Origin: Massilia sp. CF038
GTDB taxonomy: Bacteria; Pseudomonadota; Gammaproteobacteria; Burkholderiales; Burkholderiaceae_D
Direction: 5' to 3'
NCBI RefSeq assembly: GCF_900129765.1
Contig: NZ_FQWU01000002.1
Location: 1,488,001-1,552,000 of the forward strand
Length of the DNA: 64,000 nt
The position numbers and the translations under genes are program-made. Positions 44,651 to 53,374 of this stretch are shown here, piece after piece. The notes beneath the pieces were generated by a model that made no database searches, was not told the DNA's origin, and saw nothing but the letters and a program-made list of their open reading frames with translations. How positions within the stretch are numbered: the first letter of the stretch is position 1; the number at the start of each line of letters is the position of its first letter.

Positions 44651-45769
44651 CTAGATCAAGACCAGGTTATCGCGATGAATCAGCTCAGGCCCTTCCAGGA
44701 AACCGAGAATCGCTTCGATCTCCGCCGAAGGCTTACGCATGATGCGGCGCGCCTCGGAACTGGTGTAGTTGCTGATGCCGCGCGCCAGCGCCGTGCCATC
44801 TTCAGCCAGGCAGGTAATCACGGCGCCACGGCCAAATTCGCCGCGTACTTCCATCACGCCAATCGGCAGAAGGGACTTGCCCTCGCGGGTCAGCTTGGCC
44901 ACGGCGCCCGCATCCAGCACCACCTTGCCTGCCGTGTGCAGATGATCCGACATCCACTGCTTGCGCGCTGTCAGGTGCCCGGTTTGCGCAGTCAGCTGGG
45001 TGCCGATGGCTTCCCCGGCCGCCAGGCGCGAGAGCACGTCGCTGTCGCGGCCCCAGGCGATGATGGTGTGGGCGCCCGAACCGGCAGCGCGCTTGGCCGC
45101 CAGGATCTTGGTCAGCATGCCGCCACGCCCGATGCTGCTGCCGGCGCCGCCGGCCATCGCTTCCAGTGCCGGGTCGCCGGCCTTGCCTTCGGCGATCAGC
45201 ACGGCCGCAGGATCCTTGCGCGGATCCGCGCTGAACAGGCCATGCTGGTCGGTCAGAATCACCAGCGCGTCAGCTTCGATCAAATTGGCCACCAAGGCAC
45301 CGAGGGTGTCGTTGTCGCCGAACTTGATTTCATCGGTGACGACCGTATCGTTCTCGTTGATGATCGGGACCACGCCCAGCCGCAGCAGCGTGGTCAGCGT
45401 CGAGCGCGCGTTCAGATAGCGTTCGCGGTCGGCGAGGTCGGCGTGGGTCAGCAGCACCTGGGCTGTGCCCAGACCATGCGCGCGGAAACTGGTTTCGTAA
45501 ATCTGCGCCAGTCCCATCTGCCCGACGGCGGCGCAGGCTTGCAGTTCATGGATGTCGGTGGGGCGCTTTTCAAAGCCCAGGCGCAGCATGCCTTCGGCAA
45601 TTGCGCCCGAGCTGACCAGCACCACCTGCTTGCCCAGCGCGCGCAAGGCGGCAATCTGGGCAGCCCAGCGGGCAATGGCGTTGTGATCGAGTCCGCGCCC
45701 GTCGTTGGTGACGAGCGAGGAGCCCACTTTGATGATGATGCGTTGTGCAGTTTGTATGACGGATTTCAT
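44651..45769 (-). CDS. proB: Glutamate 5-kinase
   Basis: ProB phosphorylates glutamate to gamma-glutamyl phosphate, the first step of proline synthesis. The 372-residue protein has the amino-acid kinase domain ([65 protein letters not shown]) and [16 protein letters not shown]-terminal PUA domain (about 280-372; [29 protein letters not shown]) completes the long form. End-product inhibition by proline is expected from the family. It follows obgE with one small membrane gene between them. No proA is in view. Confidence 0.97.
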   Translation of the reverse strand: MKSVIQTAQRIIIKVGSSLVTNDGRGLDHNAIARWAAQIAALRALGKQVVLVSSGAIAEGMLRLGFEKRPTDIHELQACAAVGQMGLAQIYETSFRAHGLGTAQVLLTHADLADRERYLNARSTLTTLLRLGVVPIINENDTVVTDEIKFGDNDTLGALVANLIEADALVILTDQHGLFSADPRKDPAAVLIAEGKAGDPALEAMAGGAGSSIGRGGMLTKILAAKRAAGSGAHTIIAWGRDSDVLSRLAAGEAIGTQLTAQTGHLTARKQWMSDHLHTAGKVVLDAGAVAKLTREGKSLLPIGVMEVRGEFGRGAVITCLAEDGTALARGISNYTSSEARRIMRKPSAEIEAILGFLEGPELIHRDNLVLI

Positions 45770-45782
45770 CGGCGCTTTAGGA

Positions 45783-46184
45783 TCAGCGCGGGCGCAGGGC
45801 CAGCAGCGCTAAGCCGCCAGCCAGTTCCAGCCCGCATATGACTAACAAATATCCCTGGGGCAGACCGATTGCAAAGGCCGCGATCAGGCGGCCAGCCGGC
45901 TGCGCCAGGATGAACAATGCTGTGATATCGCCGAGCACAGGCTGGTCGCCATGCTTTGCTGCCAGAAGCGCCAGTCCCGCGGTAGCGAGCCTGACGCCGA
46001 CGTACATGGCGAAGAACTGGCTGTAGCCGTTCACGCCTGCTAATAACATGCCAAAACTGGTGGCCACACGGTCCGGATCGATCAGTGCCATCCAGGCCGA
46101 CAGGCTCGACACCAGCGCAATCAGCTTGAGCAGCGCAGCGCGCTGGCCAAGCCGGGACTGCAGGGCCAACGGCAGCTTAATCAA
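45783..46184 (-). CDS. Small four-helix membrane protein (DUF4345-like)
   Basis: About 133 residues with four predicted transmembrane helices ([77 protein letters not shown]). It resembles DUF4345-type proteins, but only loosely. The only start for this length is a TTG at 46184, eight bases inside the end of obgE; the next ATG is too late. It lies 14 bases upstream of proB, so obgE, this gene and proB probably form one operon. Function unknown. Confidence 0.66.
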   Translation of the reverse strand: MIKLPLALQSRLGQRAALLKLIALVSSLSAWMALIDPDRVATSFGMLLAGVNGYSQFFAMYVGVRLATAGLALLAAKHGDQPVLGDITALFILAQPAGRLIAAFAIGLPQGYLLVICGLELAGGLALLALRPR

Positions 46185-47286
46185 GGATCTTGAAGCGCGG
46201 ATCGTCCGGATCGATCGACGAAATGCCGCGTGCTTCTTCAGTCATCTGGGTCTCTTCGGCACGGTGCTCGCTGTGACGCTTCGCTTCCAGGTGCAGGTAG
46301 ATCGCATTGACCAGTTCCTGGCAACCGTCGTGGTTGAGCGCCGAAATCTCGAACACAGGGCCCTTCCAGGCCATGCGCTTGATGAAGTCCTTGACGATCT
46401 TTTTGCGATCATCTTCCGGCACCACATCGAGCTTGTTGAGCACCAGCCAGCGCGGCTTGTCGACCAGCGCTTCATCGTACTTTTGCAGTTCCTTGACCAG
46501 CGCCTTGGCTTCCTTGACCGGATCGACATTGGTTTCAAACGGCGCCAGGTCGACAATGTGCAGCAGCAGGCCGGTACGCTGCAAGTGACGCAGGAACTGG
46601 TGGCCCAGGCCCGCGCCTTCGGAAGCGCCTTCGATCAAGCCAGGAATGTCGGCGATCACAAAGCTCTTCTCGTGCGAGACGCGCACCACACCCAGGTTCG
46701 GGTGCAGGGTGGTAAATGGATAGTCAGCGATCTTCGGCTTGGCGTTCGAGACCGCGGTGATGAAGGTCGACTTGCCGGCGTTCGGCATGCCCAGCAGGCC
46801 CACATCGGCCAGGACCTTCAGTTCCAGACGCAGCTCGCGCCGTTCGCCTTCTTTACCCTCGGTCTTTTGCCGCGGGGCGCGGTTGGTCGACGACTTGAAG
46901 TGGATATTGCCCCAGCCGCCCTCGCCGCCCTTGGCCAGCAGTTCGGTCTGGCCGTGTTCGGTCAGGTCGGCGATGATTTCGCCGTTGTTGTTATCGACGA
47001 TCAGCGTGCCGACCGGCATGCGCATGTAAATGTCTTCCGCGCCCTTGCCATAGCAGTCCGCGCCGCGGCCAGGTTCGCCGTCTTTGCCCTTGTGCATTTT
47101 GGAATAGCGGAAATCCACCAGCGTGTTGATGTTGCGGTCAGCCACTGCCCAGATCGAGGCGCCCTTGCCGCCGTCGCCACCGTCCGGTCCGCCAAATGGG
47201 CGGAACTTCTCGCGACAGAACGAGGCGCAGCCATTGCCGCCGTCGCCGGCGATGACTTCGATTTTTGCTTCGTCGATAAACTTCAT
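46177..47286 (-). CDS. obgE: GTPase ObgE/CgtA
   Basis: Obg is an essential GTPase that binds the 50S subunit and takes part in ribosome assembly and stress responses. The 369-residue protein has the glycine-rich Obg fold ([31 protein letters not shown]). The GTPase domain has GMPNAGKST (G1), [10 protein letters not shown] (G3) and NKLDVV (G4). A short acidic tail ends [11 protein letters not shown]. It is downstream of rplU-rpmA, the usual betaproteobacterial order, and separated from rpmA by a terminator. Confidence 0.97.
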   Translation of the reverse strand: MKFIDEAKIEVIAGDGGNGCASFCREKFRPFGGPDGGDGGKGASIWAVADRNINTLVDFRYSKMHKGKDGEPGRGADCYGKGAEDIYMRMPVGTLIVDNNNGEIIADLTEHGQTELLAKGGEGGWGNIHFKSSTNRAPRQKTEGKEGERRELRLELKVLADVGLLGMPNAGKSTFITAVSNAKPKIADYPFTTLHPNLGVVRVSHEKSFVIADIPGLIEGASEGAGLGHQFLRHLQRTGLLLHIVDLAPFETNVDPVKEAKALVKELQKYDEALVDKPRWLVLNKLDVVPEDDRKKIVKDFIKRMAWKGPVFEISALNHDGCQELVNAIYLHLEAKRHSEHRAEETQMTEEARGISSIDPDDPRFKILD

Positions 47287-47306
47287 ATTTTTGCCGCCAT
47301 AAAACT

Positions 47307-47334
47307 AAAAAGGCTCTACCGTGGGCAGAGCCTT
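47307..47334 (-). terminator. Rho-independent terminator between rpmA and obgE
   Basis: On the minus strand AAGGCTCT pairs with AGAGCCTT around a nine-base loop and is followed by T residues. It lies 55 bases after the rpmA stop, so obgE expression may depend on partial read-through. Confidence 0.85.
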
Positions 47335-47388
47335 TCGATTGAAGGCTTGCGCCTTACAAGATGCGCGCCATGACAGCGCGGGTAGTAC

Positions 47389-47661
47389 TTAAGCTGCTAC
47401 AGCTTCGTTCGGTACAACGGTGACGAACTGCTTCGAGCCCACACCTTTGACAACGAACTTGACTTTGCCGTCGACCAGCGCGAACAAGGTGTGATCCTTG
47501 CCGGTGCCGACGTTTTCGCCTGCGCGCACTGGGGTGCCGCGCTGACGGATGATGATGCCGCCGGCGTTGATGGTCTGACCACCGTACACTTTAACGCCAA
47601 GACGCTTTGATTCTGAATCGCGGCCATTTCGCGTTGTGCCGCCGCCTTTTTTGTGTGCCAT
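47389..47661 (-). CDS. rpmA: 50S ribosomal protein L27
   Basis: A 90-residue L27, located near the peptidyl-transferase centre. The sequence [18 protein letters not shown], then [20 protein letters not shown] and [18 protein letters not shown], is that of the family. The N terminus needs no cleavage of an extension. Ribosome-binding site AGGAGC precedes the ATG. It is 42 bases downstream of rplU on the same strand. Confidence 0.98.
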   Translation of the reverse strand: MAHKKGGGTTRNGRDSESKRLGVKVYGGQTINAGGIIIRQRGTPVRAGENVGTGKDHTLFALVDGKVKFVVKGVGSKQFVTVVPNEAVAA

Positions 47662-47703
47662 TTAATGCTCCTAGATAGCTGGTTTAAACCGGGCAAACAG
47701 CGA

Positions 47704-48015
47704 TTAGCCGTTGATCGATACGATTTGGATTTCGGTGAAATTCTGGCGATGGCCTTGGTGCTTCTGGTAGTGCTTACGACGACGCATCTTGAAAATCTTC
47801 ACTTTATCGTGACGACCGTGTGCCACAACAGTTACCAGAACCTTTGCACCTTCGACCAATGGCGCACCAAACTTGATGGTGTCGCCCGCGCCTACTGCGA
47901 GTACTTGATCGATGGTGATTTCGGAACCAATGTCTGCCGGTATCTGTTCTACTTTAAGTTTTTCGCCAGCGACAACTTTGTATTGTTTGCCACCGGTTTT
48001 TATGACCGCGTACAT
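47704..48015 (-). CDS. rplU: 50S ribosomal protein L21
   Basis: A 103-residue L21 that binds 23S rRNA. The start is the ATG at 48015 ([20 protein letters not shown]); an open extension to 48033 is not part of the protein. The C terminus has [20 protein letters not shown] and [16 protein letters not shown], as in the family. Its promoter lies at 48075-48103, giving a leader of about 50 bases. Confidence 0.98.
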   Translation of the reverse strand: MYAVIKTGGKQYKVVAGEKLKVEQIPADIGSEITIDQVLAVGAGDTIKFGAPLVEGAKVLVTVVAHGRHDKVKIFKMRRRKHYQKHQGHRQNFTEIQIVSING

Positions 48016-48074
48016 GATATGAAACCTCATCAAATGTTAATAGATTTCCCTGGCCGGAGCCGGGGGAACCGCAG

Positions 48075-48103
48075 ATTATACACGGAATGAATTTTTTCGT
48101 CAA
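48075..48103 (-). promoter_or_regulatory. Sigma-70 promoter of rplU-rpmA
   Basis: On the minus strand TTGACG and TATAAT are exactly 17 bases apart, near the consensus, 60-88 bases before the rplU start. A short GC-rich inverted repeat follows in the leader. Confidence 0.85.
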
Positions 48104-48148
48104 AAGGGATGCACAGCGCATCAAGTTCGTGGTATGTCGACAACTTGA

Positions 48149-48946
48149 CTACATGCCGCCGTAGCGGCTGCGGATCTGGTCGAACACGCCGCGCTTTTGC
48201 AGGCGCTCGATGGCGGCGTCAATACGGCGCACATCGGCCTCGGGGACAGTGGCACGGGAAAACATCAGGTGCACCCGCGATTGTAACAGCCAGAACGGCA
48301 AGGGCTGGACCTTCACCCCCTGCCGCGCGGCCGCATGCTCGACCCCGGATGCGTCGCCCAGCATGAAGTCGGCACGCCCGGCCGCCAGCATGCGCATGCC
48401 CTGGGTAAAGTCAATGAACTGAGACAAGCGCTTGGCCGCCAGCAGCGGCGCCATGCTTTTCTCGTACAGCGGCCCGTAGTACCCCACCCGCGGCGCCAGC
48501 AGCGACCATTGCGGCTGGCCGACCACCTGCTCGAAACTGTGTAAACCGGCAAAACGGGCGCTGCTGGCGCCAGCAAGAAAGAACAAGCCCACGGTTTCAT
48601 CCCGGTACGGCAGACTGAAGCGGGCCCGCTTGAGCCGCTCGGGGGTGCGCGAAGCACCCGTCATGAGGTCGATTTTGTCACGAAAGAACAGCGTGAGATT
48701 GCGGCTGGCCGGCATGGGCCCCAGCTCCACCAGATCACAGCGGGCTTCCTGAAAGATGGCGCGCACCATGTCCGCGTCAATGCCCGTGAAGTGCCCCTGG
48801 GCATCGAAGTAGCTGTAAGGCTCCCATTGGCCGGTCGCGAGGGTGATCGGTTTGCTGCACTGGCCGGCCAAGGCGAGCGGGCACAACACGGCCAGCGCGA
48901 GAACCATCCCCGCGCGTGCACATCCCCGCTCCACGTACCCAATCAT
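48149..48946 (-). CDS. Periplasmic solute-binding protein, amino-acid type (SBP_bac_3)
   Basis: A 265-residue exported protein. The signal peptide includes MVLALAVLCPLALAGQ. The binding fold begins ITLATGQWEPYSYFDAQGHF and has GIDADMVRAIFQEA, DLMTGASRTPERLKRARFS and ADVRRIDAAIERLQKRG. I use the ATG at 48946, with GGGGA before it, over a TTG at 48958. No permease or ATPase gene is near. Such orphan binding proteins can be sensors or subunits of distant transporters. Ligand unknown. Confidence 0.88.
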   Translation of the reverse strand: MIGYVERGCARAGMVLALAVLCPLALAGQCSKPITLATGQWEPYSYFDAQGHFTGIDADMVRAIFQEARCDLVELGPMPASRNLTLFFRDKIDLMTGASRTPERLKRARFSLPYRDETVGLFFLAGASSARFAGLHSFEQVVGQPQWSLLAPRVGYYGPLYEKSMAPLLAAKRLSQFIDFTQGMRMLAAGRADFMLGDASGVEHAAARQGVKVQPLPFWLLQSRVHLMFSRATVPEADVRRIDAAIERLQKRGVFDQIRSRYGGM

Positions 48947-49099
48947 CGCCGTCCCCAAAAAATCATTCGCTATGAGTAATTTGCCACAGGTAACAGCAAT
49001 GTCAAGGAATCAAGGTAACGATTGGTATTTGCGATTCAATATTTGCAACGCTTTGGCGTCCCGCCCTGGTCAAACCCGGCAGCGCACCAGTGCTTGTCG

Positions 49100-49105
49100 T
49101 ATAAT
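49100..49105 (+). promoter_or_regulatory. -10 element before ispB
   Basis: A perfect TATAAT 32 bases before the TTG start of ispB. No good -35 hexamer is seen at the normal spacing. Confidence 0.5.
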
Positions 49106-49136
49106 CCCCGCACCCAACGTCTACAGCAGGTTTGCC

Positions 49137-50126
49137 TTGTCCGCCGCCACCCTTCAAGCACCACAAAACAACATCGCCCATTCGATCGCCCAGGACATGG
49201 ACGCGGTCAACACGGTGATCCGCACGCGCTTGCACTCCGAGGTCAGTCTCGTGAACCAGATCGCCGAGTACATCATCAGCGCCGGTGGCAAACGCATCCG
49301 CCCTGTGCTGGTGCTGCTCGTTGCGAATGCCTACAACTACAAAGGCACTGCGCACCACGAACTGGCCGCGGTGGTCGAGTTCATCCATACTGCGACTCTG
49401 CTGCATGACGACGTGGTGGACGAATCGTCCATGCGCCGCGGGCGCCAGACTGCTAATGCCTTGTTCGGCAACGCCGCCTCGGTGCTGGTGGGCGACTTCC
49501 TGTATTCGCGCTCGTTCCAGATGATGGTTGGCCTGAACAATATGCGCGTCATGCAAATTTTGTCGGACGCCACCAACGTCATCGCAGAAGGCGAAGTACT
49601 GCAGCTGCTCAACATGCACGACCCGGACGTCAGCCAGGACAGCTACCTGAAAGTGATTCGCTCCAAGACGGCCAAGCTGTTTGAAGCAGCCGCCGAACTG
49701 GGCGCGCTGATTTCAGGCGCGAACGATACCCAAATTGCTGCCGCTGGCGAATATGGCCGCTCGCTGGGCACCGCCTTCCAGCTGATTGACGATGTGCTCG
49801 ACTACGCTGGTGACGCGGCCGAAATCGGCAAGAACGTGGGCGACGACCTGCGTGAAGGCAAGCCCACCCTGCCGCTGATCTGGCTGATGGAAAATGGCAC
49901 GCCAGAACAGCGCGAACTGGTGCGCAACTGCATCGAGCAAGGCGACGAGCAGCACTTCGACGCCATTCTGGCAGCAGTCACCAGCAGCGGTGCGCTGGAT
50001 TACACGCGCCGCGAAGCCGAAACCGCGGCACGGCGCGCAGCGGACGCGGTTGCCGGTCTGCCCGAGAGCATCTACAAGGACAGCTTGCTCCAGCTTTGCA
50101 AGTTTGCGGTCGACCGCAACCACTAA
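49137..50126 (+). CDS. ispB: Octaprenyl diphosphate synthase (polyprenyl synthetase)
   Basis: IspB makes the long prenyl chain of ubiquinone from farnesyl and isopentenyl diphosphate. The 329-residue protein has the first aspartate-rich motif LLHDDVVDES and the second LIDDVLDYAGD. GGKRIRPVLVLLVANA and GDFLYSRSFQM lie where expected. I chose the TTG at 49137: the frame is open far upstream, but E. coli IspB starts about 13 residues before the QDM motif, and a TATAAT at 49100 would put transcription start near 49112. The next ATG (49197) would remove 20 residues and is possible. Confidence 0.94.
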   Translation: MSAATLQAPQNNIAHSIAQDMDAVNTVIRTRLHSEVSLVNQIAEYIISAGGKRIRPVLVLLVANAYNYKGTAHHELAAVVEFIHTATLLHDDVVDESSMRRGRQTANALFGNAASVLVGDFLYSRSFQMMVGLNNMRVMQILSDATNVIAEGEVLQLLNMHDPDVSQDSYLKVIRSKTAKLFEAAAELGALISGANDTQIAAAGEYGRSLGTAFQLIDDVLDYAGDAAEIGKNVGDDLREGKPTLPLIWLMENGTPEQRELVRNCIEQGDEQHFDAILAAVTSSGALDYTRREAETAARRAADAVAGLPESIYKDSLLQLCKFAVDRNH

Positions 50127-50145
50127 GCGGCACCTGCGCCCGACC

Positions 50146-50167
50146 AGCCCCAGCAATGGGGCTTTTT
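50146..50167 (+). terminator. Rho-independent terminator after ispB
   Basis: AGCCCC and GGGGCT pair around AGCAAT, followed by T residues, 20 bases after the ispB stop. Confidence 0.85.
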
Positions 50168-50278
50168 CATTTCTGGGGCAGCAGGCATATGCCGCTCTGC
50201 ACGTCTAGCCCTGCATTGTCACAGGTGACAGGAACTATTGGCCCGCGCTACGATTCCAAGCAAGGACTGCATCCACGT

Positions 50279-50355
50279 CGGGGTGTGGCTCAGCCTGGTA
50301 GAGCGCTGCGTTCGGGACGCAGAGGCCGGAGGTTCGAATCCTCTCACCCCGACCA
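50279..50355 (+). tRNA. tRNA-Pro (anticodon CGG)
   Basis: A 77-base cloverleaf including the encoded CCA. The acceptor stem is CGGGGTG / CACCCCG. The D arm contains GGCTCAGCCTGGTAGAGC. The anticodon stem CTGCG / CGCAG holds the loop TTCGGGA, giving CGG for proline codon CCG. The T arm is GGAGG-TTCGAAT-CCTCT. A possible promoter is GTGACA (50225) and TACGAT (50249), 18 bases apart. The last 12 bases overlap the end of the gene on the minus strand. Confidence 0.97.
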
Positions 50356-51840
50356 GATCACGGCGTCACCCTTATTGAACGGCCGCAGTGATGAATGTGC
50401 GGGCCAGCTGCGAAGGCCTATGGCGAAAAGCAAAACAACAAGTCCAACGCAGATCCAGCCGAATACATCCCCGATGCGTGTGTAAAGTGTACCGATCTGC
50501 GCCGGAAGCGTGGCCCGGTACAACATGGCTTTGCCAGGCAAGGGGGCACTGTCCTCGCGCGCCAGCATGCGTCCGTAGCCATCGGTCACCGTCAGCCAGC
50601 CCTCTCGCGAGGCGCGCACGATCGTGTAACCATTCTCCACCCCGCGCGTGAGCGTGATCGCACTGGCAAGCTCTGCATCATCGATAAAATCCCAGGCGGG
50701 CACGAGCATGACAGCCGCGCCCCGCTGGCCATAAGCACGCCCCATCGACGCAAAATGAAAATCCTTGCAAATGGCCAGGCCATACTGCACCCCGGCGATG
50801 ACATGGGTGTTGTATTCATGGCCGGGAATAAACTCGCGCTCCGGCGGCGCCATGCGGTGCTTCTGATAATTTTCGACCAGGCCTGCCTGCGGTGACAGCA
50901 TCCATGCCAGATTGACCCGTTTGCCACCATCGTCCACGCCCACCCCCGCGACGATCCAGATGTTCAGCTTTGCGGCCAGCGCCGCCAGGTGGGTTTGCAA
51001 GGCAGTTGACGCAGCTGGGGGCAGAACCTCGATCTTCTCGGGGAGCACGATAATCTGCGCGCCTTGCGCGGCAAGCGATTCAATCAGCACATCGTAGCGG
51101 CTCCACACCGCCGCCGACACTGAGCGCGGAATTTTTGCGTCCAGATAATCATCAACGACCGCCAGCCCTAGCACTGTCGGCGTGCCTGGCGTTGCTGGCG
51201 TGGCCAGGCGCGCGGCGCCGTAGGAAAGCGTGCCAAGTAGAACAAGCGCGGACAAGGCACTGGCGCGCCATGCTTGTGGCAAGGTGCGGCCGAAGGTCAG
51301 CGGCATTGCCAGCGCCGATGCCGTGAGCGACATGACGAACACGAGCCCGGGAACGCCGAACAGTGCTGTCAACTGCAGCGCAGGCAGAAAATCGGCCTGG
51401 GTGTAGCCGAGACTACCCCAGTTACCGTCCGGCAGGAACGCAGCCGTCAAGGTGTCCAGCGCTGCCCAAATCAGCGGATACGCAAACACGGTCCACCAGG
51501 CGCCGTAACGCAGTACCACGCGGCGCGCGGCCATGACGACCACAAGCCACGTCAGGGCTTGCAGCACAATGACCAGCAACGCAAACTGCAGCGGCATGAC
51601 TTTGGCAAAGTACGGCAGGTTGACGCTGGTCCCGATGAGCGCAGCGAAGGCGACAGTCCAGCGCGCATCACTCGCGCTACTGCGGCAAGCCAGCGCCAGC
51701 AATGGCGCGGGGACGACCCAGGCCAGCCACCAGACTGACTCCAGCCCGACCACGGCGCGCAGCGCGATCCCCATCACTGCTGCCAAAAGAAAGCGCTGCC
51801 AGCGTGGCGACGGGAGAGGGAGCGGTACGGTCCTGATCAT
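50344..51840 (-). CDS. Apolipoprotein N-acyltransferase-like CN hydrolase
   Basis: A roughly 498-residue membrane protein. It has several N-terminal transmembrane helices (about residues 10-200) and then a CN-hydrolase domain. The Glu-Lys-Cys triad is visible: IVLPEKIEVL (Glu), NYQKHRMAPPEREF (Lys) and LAICKDFHFA (Cys). In ordinary Lnt the cysteine motif is CYE-like; CKD here is unusual. A final transmembrane helix (WICVGLVVLLFAIGL) closes the protein. The start is the ATG at 51840. The last codons and stop lie inside tRNA-Pro. It may be an Lnt paralogue with another acyl or amide substrate rather than the housekeeping enzyme. Confidence 0.85.
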   Translation of the reverse strand: MIRTVPLPLPSPRWQRFLLAAVMGIALRAVVGLESVWWLAWVVPAPLLALACRSSASDARWTVAFAALIGTSVNLPYFAKVMPLQFALLVIVLQALTWLVVVMAARRVVLRYGAWWTVFAYPLIWAALDTLTAAFLPDGNWGSLGYTQADFLPALQLTALFGVPGLVFVMSLTASALAMPLTFGRTLPQAWRASALSALVLLGTLSYGAARLATPATPGTPTVLGLAVVDDYLDAKIPRSVSAAVWSRYDVLIESLAAQGAQIIVLPEKIEVLPPAASTALQTHLAALAAKLNIWIVAGVGVDDGGKRVNLAWMLSPQAGLVENYQKHRMAPPEREFIPGHEYNTHVIAGVQYGLAICKDFHFASMGRAYGQRGAAVMLVPAWDFIDDAELASAITLTRGVENGYTIVRASREGWLTVTDGYGRMLAREDSAPLPGKAMLYRATLPAQIGTLYTRIGDVFGWICVGLVVLLFAIGLRSWPAHSSLRPFNKGDAVIWSG

Positions 51841-51927
51841 GGATGCCTTGTTTGGGAAGCTCGCTGCATTGTATTGCAACAATCACATCAAGTTCCCATA
51901 TGCATGGCAAATAAAAAGGCGCGAGGA

Positions 51928-52605
51928 TCAGCCTATCTGCTGAAGCAGCACCTGTGCCGCTGCGGCAGACGAGGCCGGATTCTGGCCCGTGATTAGCAAA
52001 CCGTCCGTCACCACATACGAGCCCCAGTCTTCACCTTTGGAATAGACACCACCCAGCGACTTGAGAACATCCTCAACCAGGAACGGCACCACCTTGGTCA
52101 GGCCCACGCCCTCTTCTTCGGTGTTGGTGAATCCGGTGACCCTTTTGCCTTCAACCAGCGGACGGCCAGACGCATTTTTTACGTGCCGCAGCACGCCAGG
52201 CGCATGGCAGACCAGCGCCACCGGCTTGCTGGCAGCGATGAACGATTCGATCAGCGCGATCGAATTGCGGTCTTCAGCCAGATCCCACAGTGGCCCATGG
52301 CCGCCTGGATAAAACACGGTGTCGAAATCGGCTTGATCAATCGTATCCAGACGCACCGTGGCAGCCAGTTGCGCGCTGGCTTCGGCGTCGGCTTCAAAGC
52401 GGCGGGTCAGCTCGGTCTGGAATGATGGCTCATTGCTTTTCGGGTCGAGCGGTGGCTGGCCGCCGAGCGGTGAAGCGAGCACGATGTGCGCGCCCGCATC
52501 CTTGAACGCGTAGTAAGGCGCAGCCAGTTCTTCCAGCCAGAAACCGGTTTTGCGGCCAGTGTTGCCAAGTTCGCTGTGCGAGGTCAGTACCATCAAAATC
52601 TTCAT
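51928..52605 (-). CDS. DJ-1/PfpI family protein (type 1 glutamine amidotransferase domain)
   Basis: A 225-residue protein from the ATG at 52605, with AGGAG before it. It has the start MKILMVLTSHSELGNTGRKTGFW, then FYPGGHGPLWDLAED and the nucleophile elbow LVCHAPGVL with Cys at about residue 133. Members include Hsp31-like glyoxalase III/chaperones and stress proteins. The C-terminal TDGLLITGQNPASS is also typical. Its promoter region carries the same 16-base operator found before the tetR gene upstream, so it is a likely target of that repressor, which may sense an electrophile. Confidence 0.92.
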   Translation of the reverse strand: MKILMVLTSHSELGNTGRKTGFWLEELAAPYYAFKDAGAHIVLASPLGGQPPLDPKSNEPSFQTELTRRFEADAEASAQLAATVRLDTIDQADFDTVFYPGGHGPLWDLAEDRNSIALIESFIAASKPVALVCHAPGVLRHVKNASGRPLVEGKRVTGFTNTEEEGVGLTKVVPFLVEDVLKSLGGVYSKGEDWGSYVVTDGLLITGQNPASSAAAAQVLLQQIG

Positions 52606-52642
52606 GTTGTTGCTCCTGTGTGTAGTCAATAAAACTTGTTAG

Positions 52643-52658
52643 TAGACCAGTCGTCTAG
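52643..52658. promoter_or_regulatory. TetR operator before the DJ-1/PfpI gene
   Basis: TAGACCAGTCGTCTAG, with TAGAC / GTCTA arms, lies 38-53 bases before the start of the DJ-1 gene. An identical copy is before the tetR gene at 53337. Confidence 0.82.
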
Positions 52659-52706
52659 AAATCAAGCGTAAAAAAGCATCTCAAGTGAAATGCGAGAACC
52701 CACCGT

Positions 52707-53315
52707 TCAGGCTGGTGGGAGTTGTAATAATTGGCGCGTGGTCGACAATGCCGCCACAAACGGTGCGCCGTCGCGATGGATCTTGACCATCACGCTGGCC
52801 CCGAGCCAAAGTTGATACAGACTCTGGCCTGTGCTGTCGGGATCACCGTTGATCGCAAGCGAACCCTCGGCCACGCCGGCGCGAATGGCGGCGGCCAGCC
52901 GGCTCACGATCCCTTCGGTGCCACGCTGCAGAGCCAGGCGCATCGTGTCGGACAAGTCCGCCACTTCCGCCCCCAACTTAACCGCCAGGCATTTGCCCTG
53001 GCAGTCCAGATACGATTGCGCTGCCTGCCAGCTCTGCCAGTAATTGAGCAGCCGCTGTGCCGAGGTCAGCCCTGGCAGACTCAAAATCGCGTCCATCTCG
53101 GCCAGGTATTGCTCAAAGTAGGTTTCCAGCATGGCCGCGCCGAACGCTTCTTTCGAACTGAAGTAATGGTAGAACGAACCCTTCGGGACGCCAGCGGCGG
53201 TCACAATTTCATTCAACCCAACTCCGGAGAATCCTTTGCCAGCCATGATGCGCTGTCCGACAGCGAGAATGTTTTCGCGGACGTCGTTGGTTGCAGTGGC
53301 GGTGGCAGCATTCAT
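52707..53315 (-). CDS. TetR-family transcriptional repressor
   Basis: A 202-residue regulator starting at the ATG at 53315 (a GTG at 53324 is also in frame). The N-terminal helix-turn-helix reads GFSGVGLNEIVTAAGVPKGSFYHYFSSKEAFG. The C-terminal domain includes CQGKCLAVKLGAEVADL with two cysteines four residues apart; these could sense electrophiles, as in some related repressors (inference). An operator copy 22 bases before the start suggests autoregulation, and another before the DJ-1 gene gives its target. Confidence 0.92.
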   Translation of the reverse strand: MNAATATATNDVRENILAVGQRIMAGKGFSGVGLNEIVTAAGVPKGSFYHYFSSKEAFGAAMLETYFEQYLAEMDAILSLPGLTSAQRLLNYWQSWQAAQSYLDCQGKCLAVKLGAEVADLSDTMRLALQRGTEGIVSRLAAAIRAGVAEGSLAINGDPDSTGQSLYQLWLGASVMVKIHRDGAPFVAALSTTRQLLQLPPA

Positions 53316-53336
53316 GAAACGCACTGTAGCATCAAA

Positions 53337-53352
53337 TAGACCAGTCGTCTAG
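53337..53352. promoter_or_regulatory. TetR operator before the tetR gene
   Basis: TAGACCAGTCGTCTAG, identical over 16 bases to the site at 52643-52658. It lies between the end of the MFS gene and the start of tetR, where a tetR promoter is expected. Confidence 0.82.
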
Positions 53353-53374
53353 TGTCTTTTTCACAGAATTCCGA

